From: Gammaproteobacteria bacterium
GTDB taxonomy: Bacteria; Pseudomonadota; Gammaproteobacteria; Pseudomonadales; Pseudomonadaceae
Assembly: GCA_018827205.1 (NCBI GenBank)
Contig: JAHJXZ010000038.1
Coordinates: 1-34,499 of the forward strand
Direction of reading: 5' to 3'
Length of the DNA stretch: 34,499 bases
This document shows positions 16,015 through 26,596 of the stretch, piece by piece. Numbering within the stretch: position 1 is the first letter of the stretch; the number at the start of each line of letters is the position of its first letter. Below the pieces are notes generated by a model. The model saw only the letters and a program-made list of their open reading frames with translations, was not told the DNA's origin and ran no database searches. A program made the translations under genes and the position numbers.

Positions 16015-17283
16015 ATGTCTGATTTGAAAACAGCCGCTCTCGAATATCACGCCCATCCCCGTCCGGGTAAGCTGAGTGTCGAGCTAACCAAGCCCACCGC
16101 AACCGCACGCGATCTGTCCCTGGCCTACAGCCCGGGTGTCGCTGAGCCTGTGCGCGAAATCGCGCGTGATCCGGAGTTGGCGTATCGCTACACCGGCAAA
16201 GGCAACCTGGTGGCAGTCATTTCCGACGGTACCGCTATTCTCGGTCTCGGTGATCTCGGCCCACTGGCTTCCAAGCCGGTGATGGAAGGTAAAGGTGTAC
16301 TGTTCAAGCGCTTTGCCGGTATTGACGTATTCGATATTGAAGTCGAGTCCGAGAGCCCGCAGGCCTTTATCGACACCGTACGCCGTATCTCAATCACCTT
16401 CGGTGGCATCAACCTGGAAGACATCAAGGCGCCCGAGTGCTTTGAGATTGAACGCACGCTGATCGAACAGTGCGATATTCCAGTGTTCCACGATGACCAG
16501 CACGGCACCGCAATCGTGACTGCGGCCGGCATGCTCAACGCCCTGGAAATCGCCGGCAAGACCCTGCCGGAAGCCAAGATCGTCTGCCTGGGCGCCGGCG
16601 CTGCCGCCATCTCCTGCATGAAGTTGCTGGTGAGCATGGGCGCCAAGGTTGAGAACATCTTTATGATCGACCGTAAAGGCGTGATCCACGCCGGCCGCGA
16701 CGATCTGAACCAGTACAAGGCGGTATTCGCCAGCGAAACCGACAAGCGCACCCTGGCTGATGCGCTGGACGGTGCTGATGTATTCGTCGGCCTGTCGGGT
16801 GCCAACCTGCTGGCGCCGGAAGACCTCAAGCGCATGGCGCCAAGCCCGATCGTGTTCGCCTGCTCCAACCCGGACCCGGAAATCAAGCCGGAACTGGCCC
16901 ATGAAGTGCGTAATGACGTGATCATGGCCACCGGTCGTTCCGACTACCCGAACCAGGTCAACAACGTGCTGGGTTTCCCGTTCATCTTCCGTGGTGCTCT
17001 GGACGTTCGCGCGACCCGCATCAATGAAGAAATGAAGATCGCCGCAGCCCTGGCTCTGCGTGACCTGGCCAAGCTGCCAGTTCCTCAGGAAGTCTGTGAC
17101 GCCTACGGCGGCATTGCCCTGTCGTTCGGCCGTGAGTACATCATTCCGAAGCCGATGGACCCGCGTCTGATTACTGTGGTCTGCGATGCTGTGGCCAAGG
17201 CTGCGATTGAAAGCGGTGTGGCGACGCTGCCATATCCGAAGCATTACCCGCTGCAGTCGGTAAACGACGTGTTCAACGGCTAA
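16015..17283 (+). CDS. maeB: NADP-dependent malic enzyme, short form
   Basis: The start at 16015 gives 422 residues, beginning MSDLKTAALEYHAHPRPGKL. The open frame extends upstream to 15934 but that extension has no family character. The malic-enzyme signatures are visible: the N-terminal substrate domain with SDGTAILGLGDLGP, VFHDDQHGTAIV, and the NAD(P)-binding loop CLGAGAAAIS. It decarboxylates malate to pyruvate with reduction of NAD(P). E. coli MaeB carries a C-terminal phosphotransacetylase-like domain of about 330 residues that is missing here, as in P. aeruginosa. Cofactor preference is inferred from family. A clear bidirectional terminator follows. The 102 bases before the gene contain only weak promoter-like sequence. 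Confidence 0.93.
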   Translation: MSDLKTAALEYHAHPRPGKLSVELTKPTATARDLSLAYSPGVAEPVREIARDPELAYRYTGKGNLVAVISDGTAILGLGDLGPLASKPVMEGKGVLFKRFAGIDVFDIEVESESPQAFIDTVRRISITFGGINLEDIKAPECFEIERTLIEQCDIPVFHDDQHGTAIVTAAGMLNALEIAGKTLPEAKIVCLGAGAAAISCMKLLVSMGAKVENIFMIDRKGVIHAGRDDLNQYKAVFASETDKRTLADALDGADVFVGLSGANLLAPEDLKRMAPSPIVFACSNPDPEIKPELAHEVRNDVIMATGRSDYPNQVNNVLGFPFIFRGALDVRATRINEEMKIAAALALRDLAKLPVPQEVCDAYGGIALSFGREYIIPKPMDPRLITVVCDAVAKAAIESGVATLPYPKHYPLQSVNDVFNG

Positions 17284-17300
17284 GCGCTTAGCTCAAGAGC

Positions 17301-17332
17301 AATAAAAAACCCGCTACGGCGGGTTTTTTATT
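17301..17332. terminator. Bidirectional intrinsic terminator between maeB and mrcA
   Basis: CCCGC (17310-17314) and GCGGG (17319-17323) enclose the loop TACG. They are flanked by six A on the left and six T on the right, and pairing continues to 17301/17332. The A and T tracts make it work on both strands, terminating maeB on plus and the penicillin-binding protein gene on minus. Confidence 0.92.
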
Positions 17333-17380
17333 GGCGCTATTTTGGCTTTGCCGGGCGTCATGCATCTGCCGCAAGAGGCC

Positions 17381-19795
17381 TTAGAACAGGTCGATTGGCG
17401 CTGTCTCATCGGCAGGCAGCGGGCTGCCCGGGATGTACATACCAGGCTCAAACTCGCCCATGGGTGGCGGCGAGTCCTCACTCTTGAACAGCTCGAAATA
17501 GGCTTCCGGTGTATCGGGTGTAGCTGCACGGCCGCTGTGTGGGTCGATGCGCAAGGTCAGCAGGCCTTCGGGTTCGGCCAGTATGTGGCTGGGCTTGTCC
17601 TTCAACGCGGCGCCCATGTAGCTCATCCAGATCGGCAGGGCCACGGTGCCGCCGTATTCATTGCGGCCAAGGCTTTCCGGTTGGTCGAATCCGGCCCAGA
17701 CGGTGGTGATGTAGTCGGCGTTATAGCCGGAGAACCAGCTGTCTTTCGACTCGTTGGTGGTGCCGGTTTTGCCCGCCAGGTCATCGCGGCCCAGGGCCAT
17801 GGCGCGGCGACCAGTGCCGCGCTTGATCACGTCCTGGAGCATGCTGGTCATGATGTACGCGGTGCGCTCATCGATAATCTGTTCGGCCTGTAGCGGTTCA
17901 GGCGGCAGTGGCTGGTCGCCAACGCTGAGTTGCAAGGCACTGCTCTGTTCTGCGCGCTGGGCGATGCCTGTCGGGGTTTGCGCCGGATTGGCATTGAACA
18001 GTTGTTTGCCGGTGCGGTCCTCGATCCGCTCGATCAGGTAAGGCTCGGTCTTGTAGCCGCCGCTGGCAAACACACTCCAGCCTTCGGCGATCTCCATTGG
18101 TGTCAGGCTTGCGGTGCCTAGTGCCAGGGACAGGTTGGGCGGCAGGTCCTTCTTCTCAAACCCAAAGCGTTCTATATAGCTCAGGGTGCTGTCGATGCCG
18201 AGGTCCTGCAGCAGGCGAATGGAGACCAGGTTGCGCGAGCGGTACAAGGCTTCGCGCAGGCGGATAGGACCGAGGAAGGTGTTGTTGTCATTCTTAGGTC
18301 GCCATACCTGCGACAGCGCATCGTCGGCGAACACAATCGGTGCGTCATTGACCAGGGTGGCGGCGGTGTAGCCTTTATCCAGCGCGGCGCTGTACACGAA
18401 GGGTTTGAAGCTCGAGCCCGGCTGGCGCTTGGCTTGTGCGGCGCGGTTATAGTTGCTTTGTTCGAAGGAGAAACCACCGACCAGTGCGCGAATGGCGCCA
18501 TTGTTCGGGTCCAGCGAGACCAGGGCGCTTTGCGCTGCCGGTAGCTGAACAAAACGCAGGCTGCCGTCTTCCTGGCTCTGCACGCGGATCAGATCACCGA
18601 CTTGGCTGACATCGGCAGGCTGCTGTGGTCGTGGGCCCATGCTGTTGGTATTCAGGAACGGCCGTGCCCATTTCATGCTGTCCCAAGCCACGGCGTGTTC
18701 TTCGCCATTACGCAGCAGGACCATAATCCCGCTTTTCTCCACGCCAGTAACAATGGCTGGCTCCAGGCCGCCGAGAGCGGTTTGCTTGCTCAGCTCGGCT
18801 TGCCAGTTTTCCTTGGTCATTCCGGGCAAACGGCTTTCCGGCCCGCGATAGCCGTGGCGTTGATCGTAAGCGATCAATCCCTCGCGGACTGCCGAATTGG
18901 CCGCGAGTTGTAGGTCGCTGGATACCGTAGTGGTGACGTTGAAACCATCGGTGTAAGCCTCGCTGCCGTAGCGGCCGACCATTTCTGCGCGTGCCATTTC
19001 AGCTATGTAGGGTGCCGCCAGTTCCGGTGCCGGTACGTGGTAGCTGACGTTGATGGGTTCAGCTAGGGCTTCTTCATAGCGCTGTTTATCGATGCGGCCG
19101 AGGCCGTACATGCGCCCAAGAATCCAGTCCCTGCGCTCCATTGAGCGTGCTGGGTTGGCCAGAGGGTTATAGCGTGATGGGGCTTTTGGTAGGCCGGCAA
19201 TCATTGCCATTTGTGCAAGGCTGGCCTCGCGTATGGATTTGCCGTAATAAACCTGTGACGCGGCTTCAATTCCGTAGGCGCGATTACCCAGATAAATCTT
19301 GTTCACATAAAGTTCAAGAATTTCGTTCTTACTGAGCTCCCGCTCAATTTGCAGCGCCAGAAGTATCTCGTTGATCTTGCGCGAGAAACTTCTTTCGCTG
19401 GTGAGGAAGAAGTTCTTCGCCACTTGCATGGTAATGGTGCTGCCGCCGGATTGGATCTGCCCGCTTTTCAAGATTTGCGTTGCAGCGCGCATCAGGCTGG
19501 TAAGGTCGACGCCATAATGGTTGGCAAAATTGTCGTCCTCGGCTGCCAGCAAGGCGCTGATGAAATCCTGAGGGATATCCGCAAAGGCGATTGGCGAGCG
19601 GCGCATTTCACCAAATTCGGCAATCAGCTTGGCGTCGCTGCTGTAAACCCGCAGGGGAATCTGCAGCTGAATGCTGCGCAAAGATTCGACGGATGGGAGG
19701 CTAGGGCTAAGATAGAGGTAGGCCCCGCTGAAACTGAGGACCAGGCCACAAAAAACGGCGAGGCAAGACCAGCAAAAAAAACGCAAAAGACGCAT
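17381..19795 (-). CDS. mrcA: Penicillin-binding protein 1A (class A, bifunctional)
   Basis: Started at the ATG at 19795, the product is 804 residues. A one-residue longer TTG start at 19798 is possible. A short cytoplasmic tail and one membrane helix (about residues 7-28) precede the GT51 glycosyltransferase domain, with catalytic E86 in AAEDDNF and GGSTITMQ near 117-124. An OB-like insert (about 315-420) leads into the transpeptidase domain with SSFK at 461-464, SRN at 520-522 and KTG at 676-678. It polymerises and crosslinks peptidoglycan. Pseudomonads call it ponA. It is divergent from pilM, an arrangement conserved in the genus. The ribosome-binding site is weak. Confidence 0.97.
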   Translation of the reverse strand: MRLLRFFCWSCLAVFCGLVLSFSGAYLYLSPSLPSVESLRSIQLQIPLRVYSSDAKLIAEFGEMRRSPIAFADIPQDFISALLAAEDDNFANHYGVDLTSLMRAATQILKSGQIQSGGSTITMQVAKNFFLTSERSFSRKINEILLALQIERELSKNEILELYVNKIYLGNRAYGIEAASQVYYGKSIREASLAQMAMIAGLPKAPSRYNPLANPARSMERRDWILGRMYGLGRIDKQRYEEALAEPINVSYHVPAPELAAPYIAEMARAEMVGRYGSEAYTDGFNVTTTVSSDLQLAANSAVREGLIAYDQRHGYRGPESRLPGMTKENWQAELSKQTALGGLEPAIVTGVEKSGIMVLLRNGEEHAVAWDSMKWARPFLNTNSMGPRPQQPADVSQVGDLIRVQSQEDGSLRFVQLPAAQSALVSLDPNNGAIRALVGGFSFEQSNYNRAAQAKRQPGSSFKPFVYSAALDKGYTAATLVNDAPIVFADDALSQVWRPKNDNNTFLGPIRLREALYRSRNLVSIRLLQDLGIDSTLSYIERFGFEKKDLPPNLSLALGTASLTPMEIAEGWSVFASGGYKTEPYLIERIEDRTGKQLFNANPAQTPTGIAQRAEQSSALQLSVGDQPLPPEPLQAEQIIDERTAYIMTSMLQDVIKRGTGRRAMALGRDDLAGKTGTTNESKDSWFSGYNADYITTVWAGFDQPESLGRNEYGGTVALPIWMSYMGAALKDKPSHILAEPEGLLTLRIDPHSGRAATPDTPEAYFELFKSEDSPPPMGEFEPGMYIPGSPLPADETAPIDLF

Positions 19796-19867
19796 CAAGA
19801 TTTTTGGATTTCCAGATAAAAGAATGGGTTAAGCGAAACACAAGGTTAAAAGAGAAAAACTGATCAC

Positions 19868-19873
19868 ATTATA
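19868..19873 (-). promoter_or_regulatory. -10 element for mrcA
   Basis: On the minus strand the bases read TATAAT, a perfect -10 consensus, about 73 bases upstream of the mrcA start. No good -35 hexamer lies 16-18 bases further upstream, so the promoter is proposed from the -10 and its position only. Confidence 0.4.
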
Positions 19874-19898
19874 AGCGGTTTTTTTGCTGGGTAGCCAT

Positions 19899-19927
19899 TT
19901 GCGCTTCTGTCAAGACTGTTATTTAAT
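19899..19927 (+). promoter_or_regulatory. Sigma-70-type promoter for the pilMNOPQ operon
   Basis: TTGCGC (19899-19904) and TTTAAT (19922-19927) are separated by 17 bases, about 53 bases before the pilM start. The -10 matches five of six consensus bases and the -35 three. The region is AT-rich and shared with the divergent mrcA promoter. Confidence 0.5.
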
Positions 19928-19952
19928 GTGAAAAAACATAAATAGTCCGTAA

Positions 19953-21043
<1,091 letters not shown>

Positions 21044-21044
<1 letters not shown>

Positions 21045-21616
21045 TGGCGCGGATTAACCTTCTACCTTGGCGTGAGCAGCTACGCGAAGAGCGCAAGCAG
21101 CGCTTTTTGGTAACGCTTGCGGGTGTATTTTTCGTTGCTGCAGGCACTGTCTTCCTCGGGGATCAATACCTGAGTGGCGCGATCGAACAGCAGAACGCGC
21201 GCAATGACTTTGTGCGTAAGGAAATAGCTGTTCTCGATGCGCGAATTAAAGAAATCAGTGAGTTGAAGACTCGGCGCGAGCAGCTCCTTGAACGAATGAA
21301 GATTATTCAGGACTTGCAAGGTAATCGACCGATTATTGGGCGCATCTTTGATCAGTTGGTTAGAACCTTGCCAGATGGTGTGTATTTTACTGGTGTAAAA
21401 ATGACTGCAAAAAATATTGCAATCGTGGGTGCAGCTGAGTCCAACAATCGCGTATCTAATCTGATGCGTAATCTAGATGCTTCTGAATGGATAACCGCTC
21501 CAAATTTGACAGAGGTTAAGTCGGTAACTGCTGGTGCGGTTGATCAGGCAAATGTATTTAAGCTAAGCGTGCAGCAAACTTTACCTGGGCTAGCGACAGA
21601 GGAGGCTAAGCAATGA
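21044..21616 (+). CDS. pilN: Type IV pilus alignment protein PilN
   Basis: This 190-residue protein begins MARINLLPWREQL, the conserved cytoplasmic motif that docks into PilM. One membrane helix follows at about residues 23-43. The periplasmic part has a coiled coil (about 50-85) and a ferredoxin-like domain that pairs with PilO. Its ATG overlaps the pilM stop and its stop overlaps the pilO start, so translation is likely coupled. From about 21300 onwards the codons become noticeably AT-richer than in neighbouring housekeeping genes. Confidence 0.96.
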
Positions 21617-22236
21617 GCCTTAGTGAATCTCTGGAAGGGTTGCGGAAAGTTGATTTAAGTGAACTTGACTTTAATAATGTTGGCTCTTGGCCGGCGGTGG
21701 TAAAATTTATTGCCGGGCTTATATTGTTTGTGGCTATTGTGGGGCTAGGGTACAACTTTCACTTGAAGGATTTGCAGGGGCAGTTGGACGCACAGCAGGC
21801 TCAGGAACTTTCCCTTAAAGAGCAGTTTTCTAGTAAAGCCTATCAGGCAGCTAATCTGGATGCATACAAGGAGCAGATGCAGGAAATGGAGGTTTCGTTC
21901 GGGGCTCTATTAAAGCAGTTGCCGAGTGATACTGAGGTTCCTGGGTTGTTGGAGGACATTACTCGTACAGGGTTGGGGAGTGGTCTGGAGTTTGAGGAAA
22001 TAAAGCTTTTGCCCGAAGCTGCGCAGCAGTTTTATATAGAGTTACCGATTCAGATCAAGGTGGTAGGGGCTTATCATGATCTTGCGACATTTGTTAGTGG
22101 CGTCGCGAGCTTGCCTAGGATTGTAACCTTGCATGACTTTGATCTTGTTCCTGTTGAGGTTGATGGTGCCGCAACTCTAAGAATGAGCATCTTAGCGAAG
22201 ACGTATCGCTACAACGATAAAGGGGTAGCGAAATGA
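21613..22236 (+). CDS. pilO: Type IV pilus alignment protein PilO
   Basis: This 207-residue protein has a short cytoplasmic N-terminus containing SELDFNNVGSWP, one membrane helix (about 30-48), a coiled coil (about 50-95) and a periplasmic core (about 100-205). That core forms heterodimers with PilN and contacts PilP. The ATGA overlaps at both ends tie its translation to pilN and pilP. TTA, ATA and AGA-type codons are more frequent here than in gltB. Confidence 0.96.
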   Translation: MSLSESLEGLRKVDLSELDFNNVGSWPAVVKFIAGLILFVAIVGLGYNFHLKDLQGQLDAQQAQELSLKEQFSSKAYQAANLDAYKEQMQEMEVSFGALLKQLPSDTEVPGLLEDITRTGLGSGLEFEEIKLLPEAAQQFYIELPIQIKVVGAYHDLATFVSGVASLPRIVTLHDFDLVPVEVDGAATLRMSILAKTYRYNDKGVAK

Positions 22237-22757
22237 AAGTGTATCTACCTTTTTTGTTCTATTCTGTTCTGCTGCTTAGCGGGTGTGGTGTTAGTCGAGA
22301 TTTCTCGGATCTGCAGTCGTATATGGATGAGGTTCGTGCTCGCCCTAAAGGGTCAATTGAGCCATTACCGAAATTCCAACCCTATGAGAGCTTTACTTAT
22401 GGCGCGGCTTCCCTGCGTAGCCCATTCCAGCCGCCAGTAAAAATTGACTTGGCTAGCCGCCAGAAAGGCTCTGCTGATGTCAAACCGGATGAATCAAGGG
22501 TCAAACAGTTTCTCGAAGACTTTAATATAGAAACGTTCCAGATGGTTGGGACACTGGCTAATGATAGCGGGAAATTTGCTTTGATTAGCGGTTCGAGTGG
22601 TGTTCACCGGGTGCGTGTCGGGGACTACTTAGGTCGTAATCACGGACGTATTTTGGCTATTGACGACGCAAAAATTGATGTTGTTGAGATTGTCCCAGAC
22701 GGTGAGGGCGGTTGGTTGGAGCGTCCGCGCAGCCTCTCCCTCAAGGAGCGCTCTTAA
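22233..22757 (+). CDS. pilP: Type IV pilus lipoprotein PilP
   Basis: This 174-residue protein has a lipoprotein signal with lipobox LSGC (cysteine near residue 18). Next comes an extended linker that binds PilN/PilO (SDLQSYMDEVRARPKGSIEP) and then RSPFQPP. The compact C-terminal beta domain (about 85-165) contacts the secretin PilQ. It links the inner-membrane PilMNO complex to the outer-membrane pore. The pilQ ATG follows its stop codon directly. Confidence 0.95.
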   Translation: MKVYLPFLFYSVLLLSGCGVSRDFSDLQSYMDEVRARPKGSIEPLPKFQPYESFTYGAASLRSPFQPPVKIDLASRQKGSADVKPDESRVKQFLEDFNIETFQMVGTLANDSGKFALISGSSGVHRVRVGDYLGRNHGRILAIDDAKIDVVEIVPDGEGGWLERPRSLSLKERS

Positions 22758-24908
22758 ATGAGTGAATTAGCTATGAAGAAAAACAATCGGTCTGCCCAAC
22801 GGAACCTCCTAATGAATAGCTCTTTTTTGCGTCTTGGCTTTTCTCTTTCAGCAATGCTCTTTTCACCTTTTCTTGTAGCGGCTGATTTGCAAACACTTGA
22901 TGTCGCTGCGTTACCTGGCGATAGAGTGGAGTTGAAGCTGACTTTTGATGAGCCAGTGCTCGCCCCGCGGGGTTATACAATCGAGCAACCTGCACGAATC
23001 GCCCTTGATTTGCCTGGTGTTGCGAACAAACTAGGCGTCAAGAATAAAGAATTGGGCGTGGGTAATGCCCGAAGCGTGACTGTGGTGGAAGCTAAAGACC
23101 GCACGCGTTTAATTATAAATCTGACAAGTCTTTCACCGTACAGCACAAGAACTGAAGGTAATGCACTTTTCGTGGTTGTGGGTGATGGTGGCAAGGTGTC
23201 GACGACTGCACCTGTACAAATGTCTGCTCCTGTCGCGGCGCCTGCAAAAAATTATGCGCCGCAAGAAAGAGTTATTAGCAATATAGATTTTCAGCGTGGT
23301 GAGCAAGGTGAGGGGAATGTCGTTATTACCTTGTCTGATGCTTCTGTAAGTCCTGATATTCAGGATCAGGGCGGTAAAATCCGATTAAATTTTGCGAAGA
23401 CACAGCTTCCAGAGGCATTGCGAGTTCGTCTTGATGTTAAAGATTTTGCAACGCCTGTACAGTTTGTTAGTGCGGCTGGCTCTAATGGGCAAGCTAGTAT
23501 CATTATCGAACCTGCAGGTAGTTATGATTATCTTGCCTATCAGGCAGATAATAAGTTGACGCTGAGCATTAAGCCTTTGACTCAAGATGAAGTTGATAAG
23601 CGTAAAAATGAAAATTTTGCCTACACAGGTGAAAAGCTTTCTTTGAACTTCCAGGATATTGATGTCCGCTCTGTATTACAGTTGATTGCAGACTTCACTG
23701 ACTTGAATCTTGTCGCTAGCGATACGGTGACAGGCAATATTACCCTGCGTTTACAAAATGTCCCTTGGGATCAGGCTTTGGACTTGGTTTTGAAGACCAA
23801 GGGCTTAGATAAGCGTAAAGTTGGTAACGTTTTACTGGTTGCGCCCGCCGATGAAATCGCTGCGCGTGAGCGGCAAGAGCTTGAGGCGCAAAAACAAATT
23901 GCCGAGTTGGCACCTTTGCGTCGTGAGTTAATTCAAGTTAATTATGCGAAAGCATCGGATATGGCTAAATTATTCCAGTCCGTAACTAGTGCCGATGGTA
24001 CTGCGGACGATCGCGGTTCTATAACTGTAGATGATCGCACGAACAGTATTATTGCTTATCAAACGCAGGATCGTCTTGACGAGCTGCGTCGAATTGTAGC
24101 TCAGCTAGATGTTGCGGTTCGTCAGGTAATGATTGAGGCTCGTATAGTTGAGGCCAACGTTGATTACGATAAAGCACTCGGAGTAAATTGGCGTGGTGCC
24201 AGTGTTGGCGATACAAGCTATGTTGTAAGCGGTCGTGGGGGCAATCGTGTTGGGGCTCCTGGCTATGGTCAGAATATACCGAATGTCCAAAATCCTACAC
24301 CGTCATTAGGCAATTTTGTGGATATGGGGGCTGCAGGCGCAACGTCTGGGTTTGGCATTGGTTTTATAACGGATAACACCATTCTTGATCTTGAATTGTC
24401 TGCTATGGAGAAAACGGGCAATGGAGAAGTGGTGTCGCAGCCTAAGGTTGTCACTGCGGACAAAGAAACAGCAAAAATCTTGAAAGGTTCTGAGGTTCCA
24501 TACCAGGAGGCAAGCTCCAGTGGCGCTACTAGCACTTCCTTTAAGGAAGCAGCGCTATCGCTTGAGGTCACACCGCAAATTACTCCGGATAATCGAATTA
24601 TCATCGAAGTTAAGGTTACCAAAGATGCGCCAGACTTTAGTAATGCTGCTTCAAGCGGAGGTGTGCCTGCGATTAGCAAGAATGAAGTTAACGCAAAGGT
24701 TTTAGTGGCAGACGGCGAGACGATAGTTATCGGCGGTGTTTTCACAAATACTCAATCGAAGTCGGTGGATAAAGTACCGTTTCTCGGCGATGTTCCTTAT
24801 ATTGGACGCTTCTTTAAGCGTGACTTAGTACAGGACAAGAAATCAGAGCTGTTGATCTTCCTGACGCCGAGGATCATGAATAATCAAGCAATCGCGGTGA
24901 GTCGTTGA
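22758..24908 (+). CDS. pilQ: Type IV pilus secretin PilQ
   Basis: This protein of up to 716 residues forms the outer-membrane channel for the pilus. The ATG at 22758 has AAGGAG nine bases upstream. An in-frame ATG at 22812 gives a shorter, more usual signal peptide starting MNSSFLRLG and is a possible alternative. After the signal come two AMIN domains that bind peptidoglycan (about 45-130 and 170-260) and a secretin/TonB short N-terminal domain (about 295-345). An N1/NolW-type domain (about 390-460) and the secretin barrel (about 540-705, with [19 protein letters not shown] and [14 protein letters not shown]) complete it. The gene is clearly AT-richer than gltB and maeB. Confidence 0.97.
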   Translation: MSELAMKKNNRSAQRNLLMNSSFLRLGFSLSAMLFSPFLVAADLQTLDVAALPGDRVELKLTFDEPVLAPRGYTIEQPARIALDLPGVANKLGVKNKELGVGNARSVTVVEAKDRTRLIINLTSLSPYSTRTEGNALFVVVGDGGKVSTTAPVQMSAPVAAPAKNYAPQERVISNIDFQRGEQGEGNVVITLSDASVSPDIQDQGGKIRLNFAKTQLPEALRVRLDVKDFATPVQFVSAAGSNGQASIIIEPAGSYDYLAYQADNKLTLSIKPLTQDEVDKRKNENFAYTGEKLSLNFQDIDVRSVLQLIADFTDLNLVASDTVTGNITLRLQNVPWDQALDLVLKTKGLDKRKVGNVLLVAPADEIAARERQELEAQKQIAELAPLRRELIQVNYAKASDMAKLFQSVTSADGTADDRGSITVDDRTNSIIAYQTQDRLDELRRIVAQLDVAVRQVMIEARIVEANVDYDKALGVNWRGASVGDTSYVVSGRGGNRVGAPGYGQNIPNVQNPTPSLGNFVDMGAAGATSGFGIGFITDNTILDLELSAMEKTGNGEVVSQPKVVTADKETAKILKGSEVPYQEASSSGATSTSFKEAALSLEVTPQITPDNRIIIEVKVTKDAPDFSNAASSGGVPAISKNEVNAKVLVADGETIVIGGVFTNTQSKSVDKVPFLGDVPYIGRFFKRDLVQDKKSELLIFLTPRIMNNQAIAVSR

Positions 24909-24912
24909 TTCA

Positions 24913-25431
24913 GTGCGGAATTTGATACTCGTTGGCCCGATGGGCGCTGGTAAAAGCACCATCGGGCGCTTGCTTGCTAAAGAATTACGGCTGCCGTTCA
25001 AAGACTCTGATAAAGAGATTGAGCAGCGTACGGGCGCGGATATTCCCTGGATCTTTGATGTTGAAGGTGAGCAGGGGTTTCGTGAGCGTGAGCAGGCGGT
25101 GATCGCAGAGCTTTGTGATGTTGATGGTATGGTCCTGGCAACTGGTGGTGGTGCGGTAATGCGTGCCGAAAACCGTGTTGCACTGAGGCGAGGCGGTCAT
25201 GTGGTATATCTGCATGCGTCTGTTGAGCAGCAGGTTGACCGTACTTCTCGTGATCGCAATCGGCCGCTGTTGCGTGCGGCTGATCCGGGTAAGGTTCTGG
25301 CTGAGCTACTGGCAGTTCGTGATCCGCTTTACCGTGAAATCGCCGATGTAGTGGTCGAAACTGACGAGCGTCCGCCTCGTCTGGTGGTGCAAGAGATCCT
25401 TGAGCGTCTTGAGGCGCTTTCTCCCCGTTAA
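24913..25431 (+). CDS. aroK: Shikimate kinase
   Basis: This 172-residue protein phosphorylates shikimate at the 3-hydroxyl, the fifth step of chorismate synthesis. Walker A is GPMGAGKST (residues 8-16). The shikimate-binding [11 protein letters not shown] and FREREQ follow, as well as GGGAV and the lid arginine in DRNRPLL. The start is GTG at 24913, four bases after the pilQ stop. The ribosome-binding site is weak and read through the pilQ end. GC content rises again from this gene on. Confidence 0.97.
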   Translation: MRNLILVGPMGAGKSTIGRLLAKELRLPFKDSDKEIEQRTGADIPWIFDVEGEQGFREREQAVIAELCDVDGMVLATGGGAVMRAENRVALRRGGHVVYLHASVEQQVDRTSRDRNRPLLRAADPGKVLAELLAVRDPLYREIADVVVETDERPPRLVVQEILERLEALSPR

Positions 25432-25482
25432 AGCGCAGGCTGAACTGCGCTATCCTAGGCCCCTTTGTAACTTGGGGGCTTT
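25432..25482 (+). promoter_or_regulatory. Tandem stem-loops in the aroK-aroB gap, the second covering the aroB ribosome-binding site
   Basis: AGCGCAG (25432-25438) pairs with CTGCGCT (25445-25451) around a six-base loop. GCCCC (25459-25463) can pair with GGGGC (25475-25479), which contains the aroB Shine-Dalgarno sequence. This second hairpin is followed by TTT and then the ATG. The pairing is seen directly; a role in translation or attenuation is inference. Confidence 0.4.
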
Positions 25483-26586
25483 ATGCAGACTCTTCATGTC
25501 GATCTTGGTGAACGCAGCTACCCGATCTATATCGGTGCCGAGCTGTTGGTTCGTGATGATTTGCTGGCGGCTCACATTGTCGGTCGACAAGTCGCGATAG
25601 TAACCAATGAGACAGTTGCTCCCCTTTATCTTGCTGCGCTTGAGCGTTCGCTCGCGGGTTATGCCATTACCTCTGTGGTGTTGCCTGACGGTGAGCGTTA
25701 TAAAACCTGGGAAACCCTGCAGCTGGTTTTTGATGGGTTGCTGGGTGCGCGACATGACCGCCGCACAACCGTTATCGCTTTGGGTGGTGGTGTAATTGGT
25801 GATATGGCGGGGTTTGCAGCGTCGTGTTATCAGCGCGGCGTGAACTTTATCCAGGTGCCAACCACGCTGTTGTCGCAGGTCGATTCATCTGTTGGCGGCA
25901 AAACCGGGATCAACCATCCGCTGGGTAAGAATATGGTGGGCGCCTTCTATCAGCCGCAAGCCGTGTTGATTGATACCGCCACGCTGGCAACCTTGCCTGC
26001 GCGTGAGTTGTCCGCAGGTTTGGCAGAAGTGATCAAGTACGGCTTGATCTGTGATGAACCATTCCTGACCTGGCTTGAGGAGCATATGCCTGCTTTGCGT
26101 GCTCTTGATCAGGAAGCCCTGACCGCGGCGATTGCTCATTCCTGTGCGGCCAAGGCTCGTGTTGTCGCTGCTGATGAGCGTGAGTCGGGTGTCCGCGCTA
26201 CGTTGAATCTTGGGCATACTTTCGGTCATGCCATTGAGACGCATCAGGGCTATGGCGCCTGGCTGCATGGTGAGGCTGTAGCCGCTGGTACCGTTATGGC
26301 GTTGGATATGTCCGAGCGTTTAGGTTGGATTAGTGCGTCTGAGCGCGAGCGGGCCGTTCGGTTGTTTATTGCTGCAGGCTTGCCGGTTACTCCTCCTGAG
26401 GAGATGACGCCTGAGGACTTTATGGAGCATATGGCTGTCGACAAGAAGGTTCTCGATGGCAAGCTGCGCCTGGTGTTGTTGCGCGGCTTGGGTGAGGCGG
26501 TTGTAACCGGTGATTTTCCCCGGGAAATTTTGAATGCCACGTTGAGCGCAGATTATGCGACGCAGCTGGCTCAGCTTAAAAATTAA
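25483..26586 (+). CDS. aroB: 3-dehydroquinate synthase
   Basis: This 367-residue protein is the usual AroB length and converts DAHP to 3-dehydroquinate using NAD and zinc. [22 protein letters not shown] and [14 protein letters not shown] line the cofactor and substrate sites. LAEVIKYG and [12 protein letters not shown] carry zinc ligands. GGGGG about four bases before the ATG is the ribosome-binding site. The aroK-aroB-damX order matches the well-known enterobacterial cluster. Confidence 0.97.
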   Translation: MQTLHVDLGERSYPIYIGAELLVRDDLLAAHIVGRQVAIVTNETVAPLYLAALERSLAGYAITSVVLPDGERYKTWETLQLVFDGLLGARHDRRTTVIALGGGVIGDMAGFAASCYQRGVNFIQVPTTLLSQVDSSVGGKTGINHPLGKNMVGAFYQPQAVLIDTATLATLPARELSAGLAEVIKYGLICDEPFLTWLEEHMPALRALDQEALTAAIAHSCAAKARVVAADERESGVRATLNLGHTFGHAIETHQGYGAWLHGEAVAAGTVMALDMSERLGWISASERERAVRLFIAAGLPVTPPEEMTPEDFMEHMAVDKKVLDGKLRLVLLRGLGEAVVTGDFPREILNATLSADYATQLAQLKN

Positions 26587-26596
26587 CGAGTGTCCC

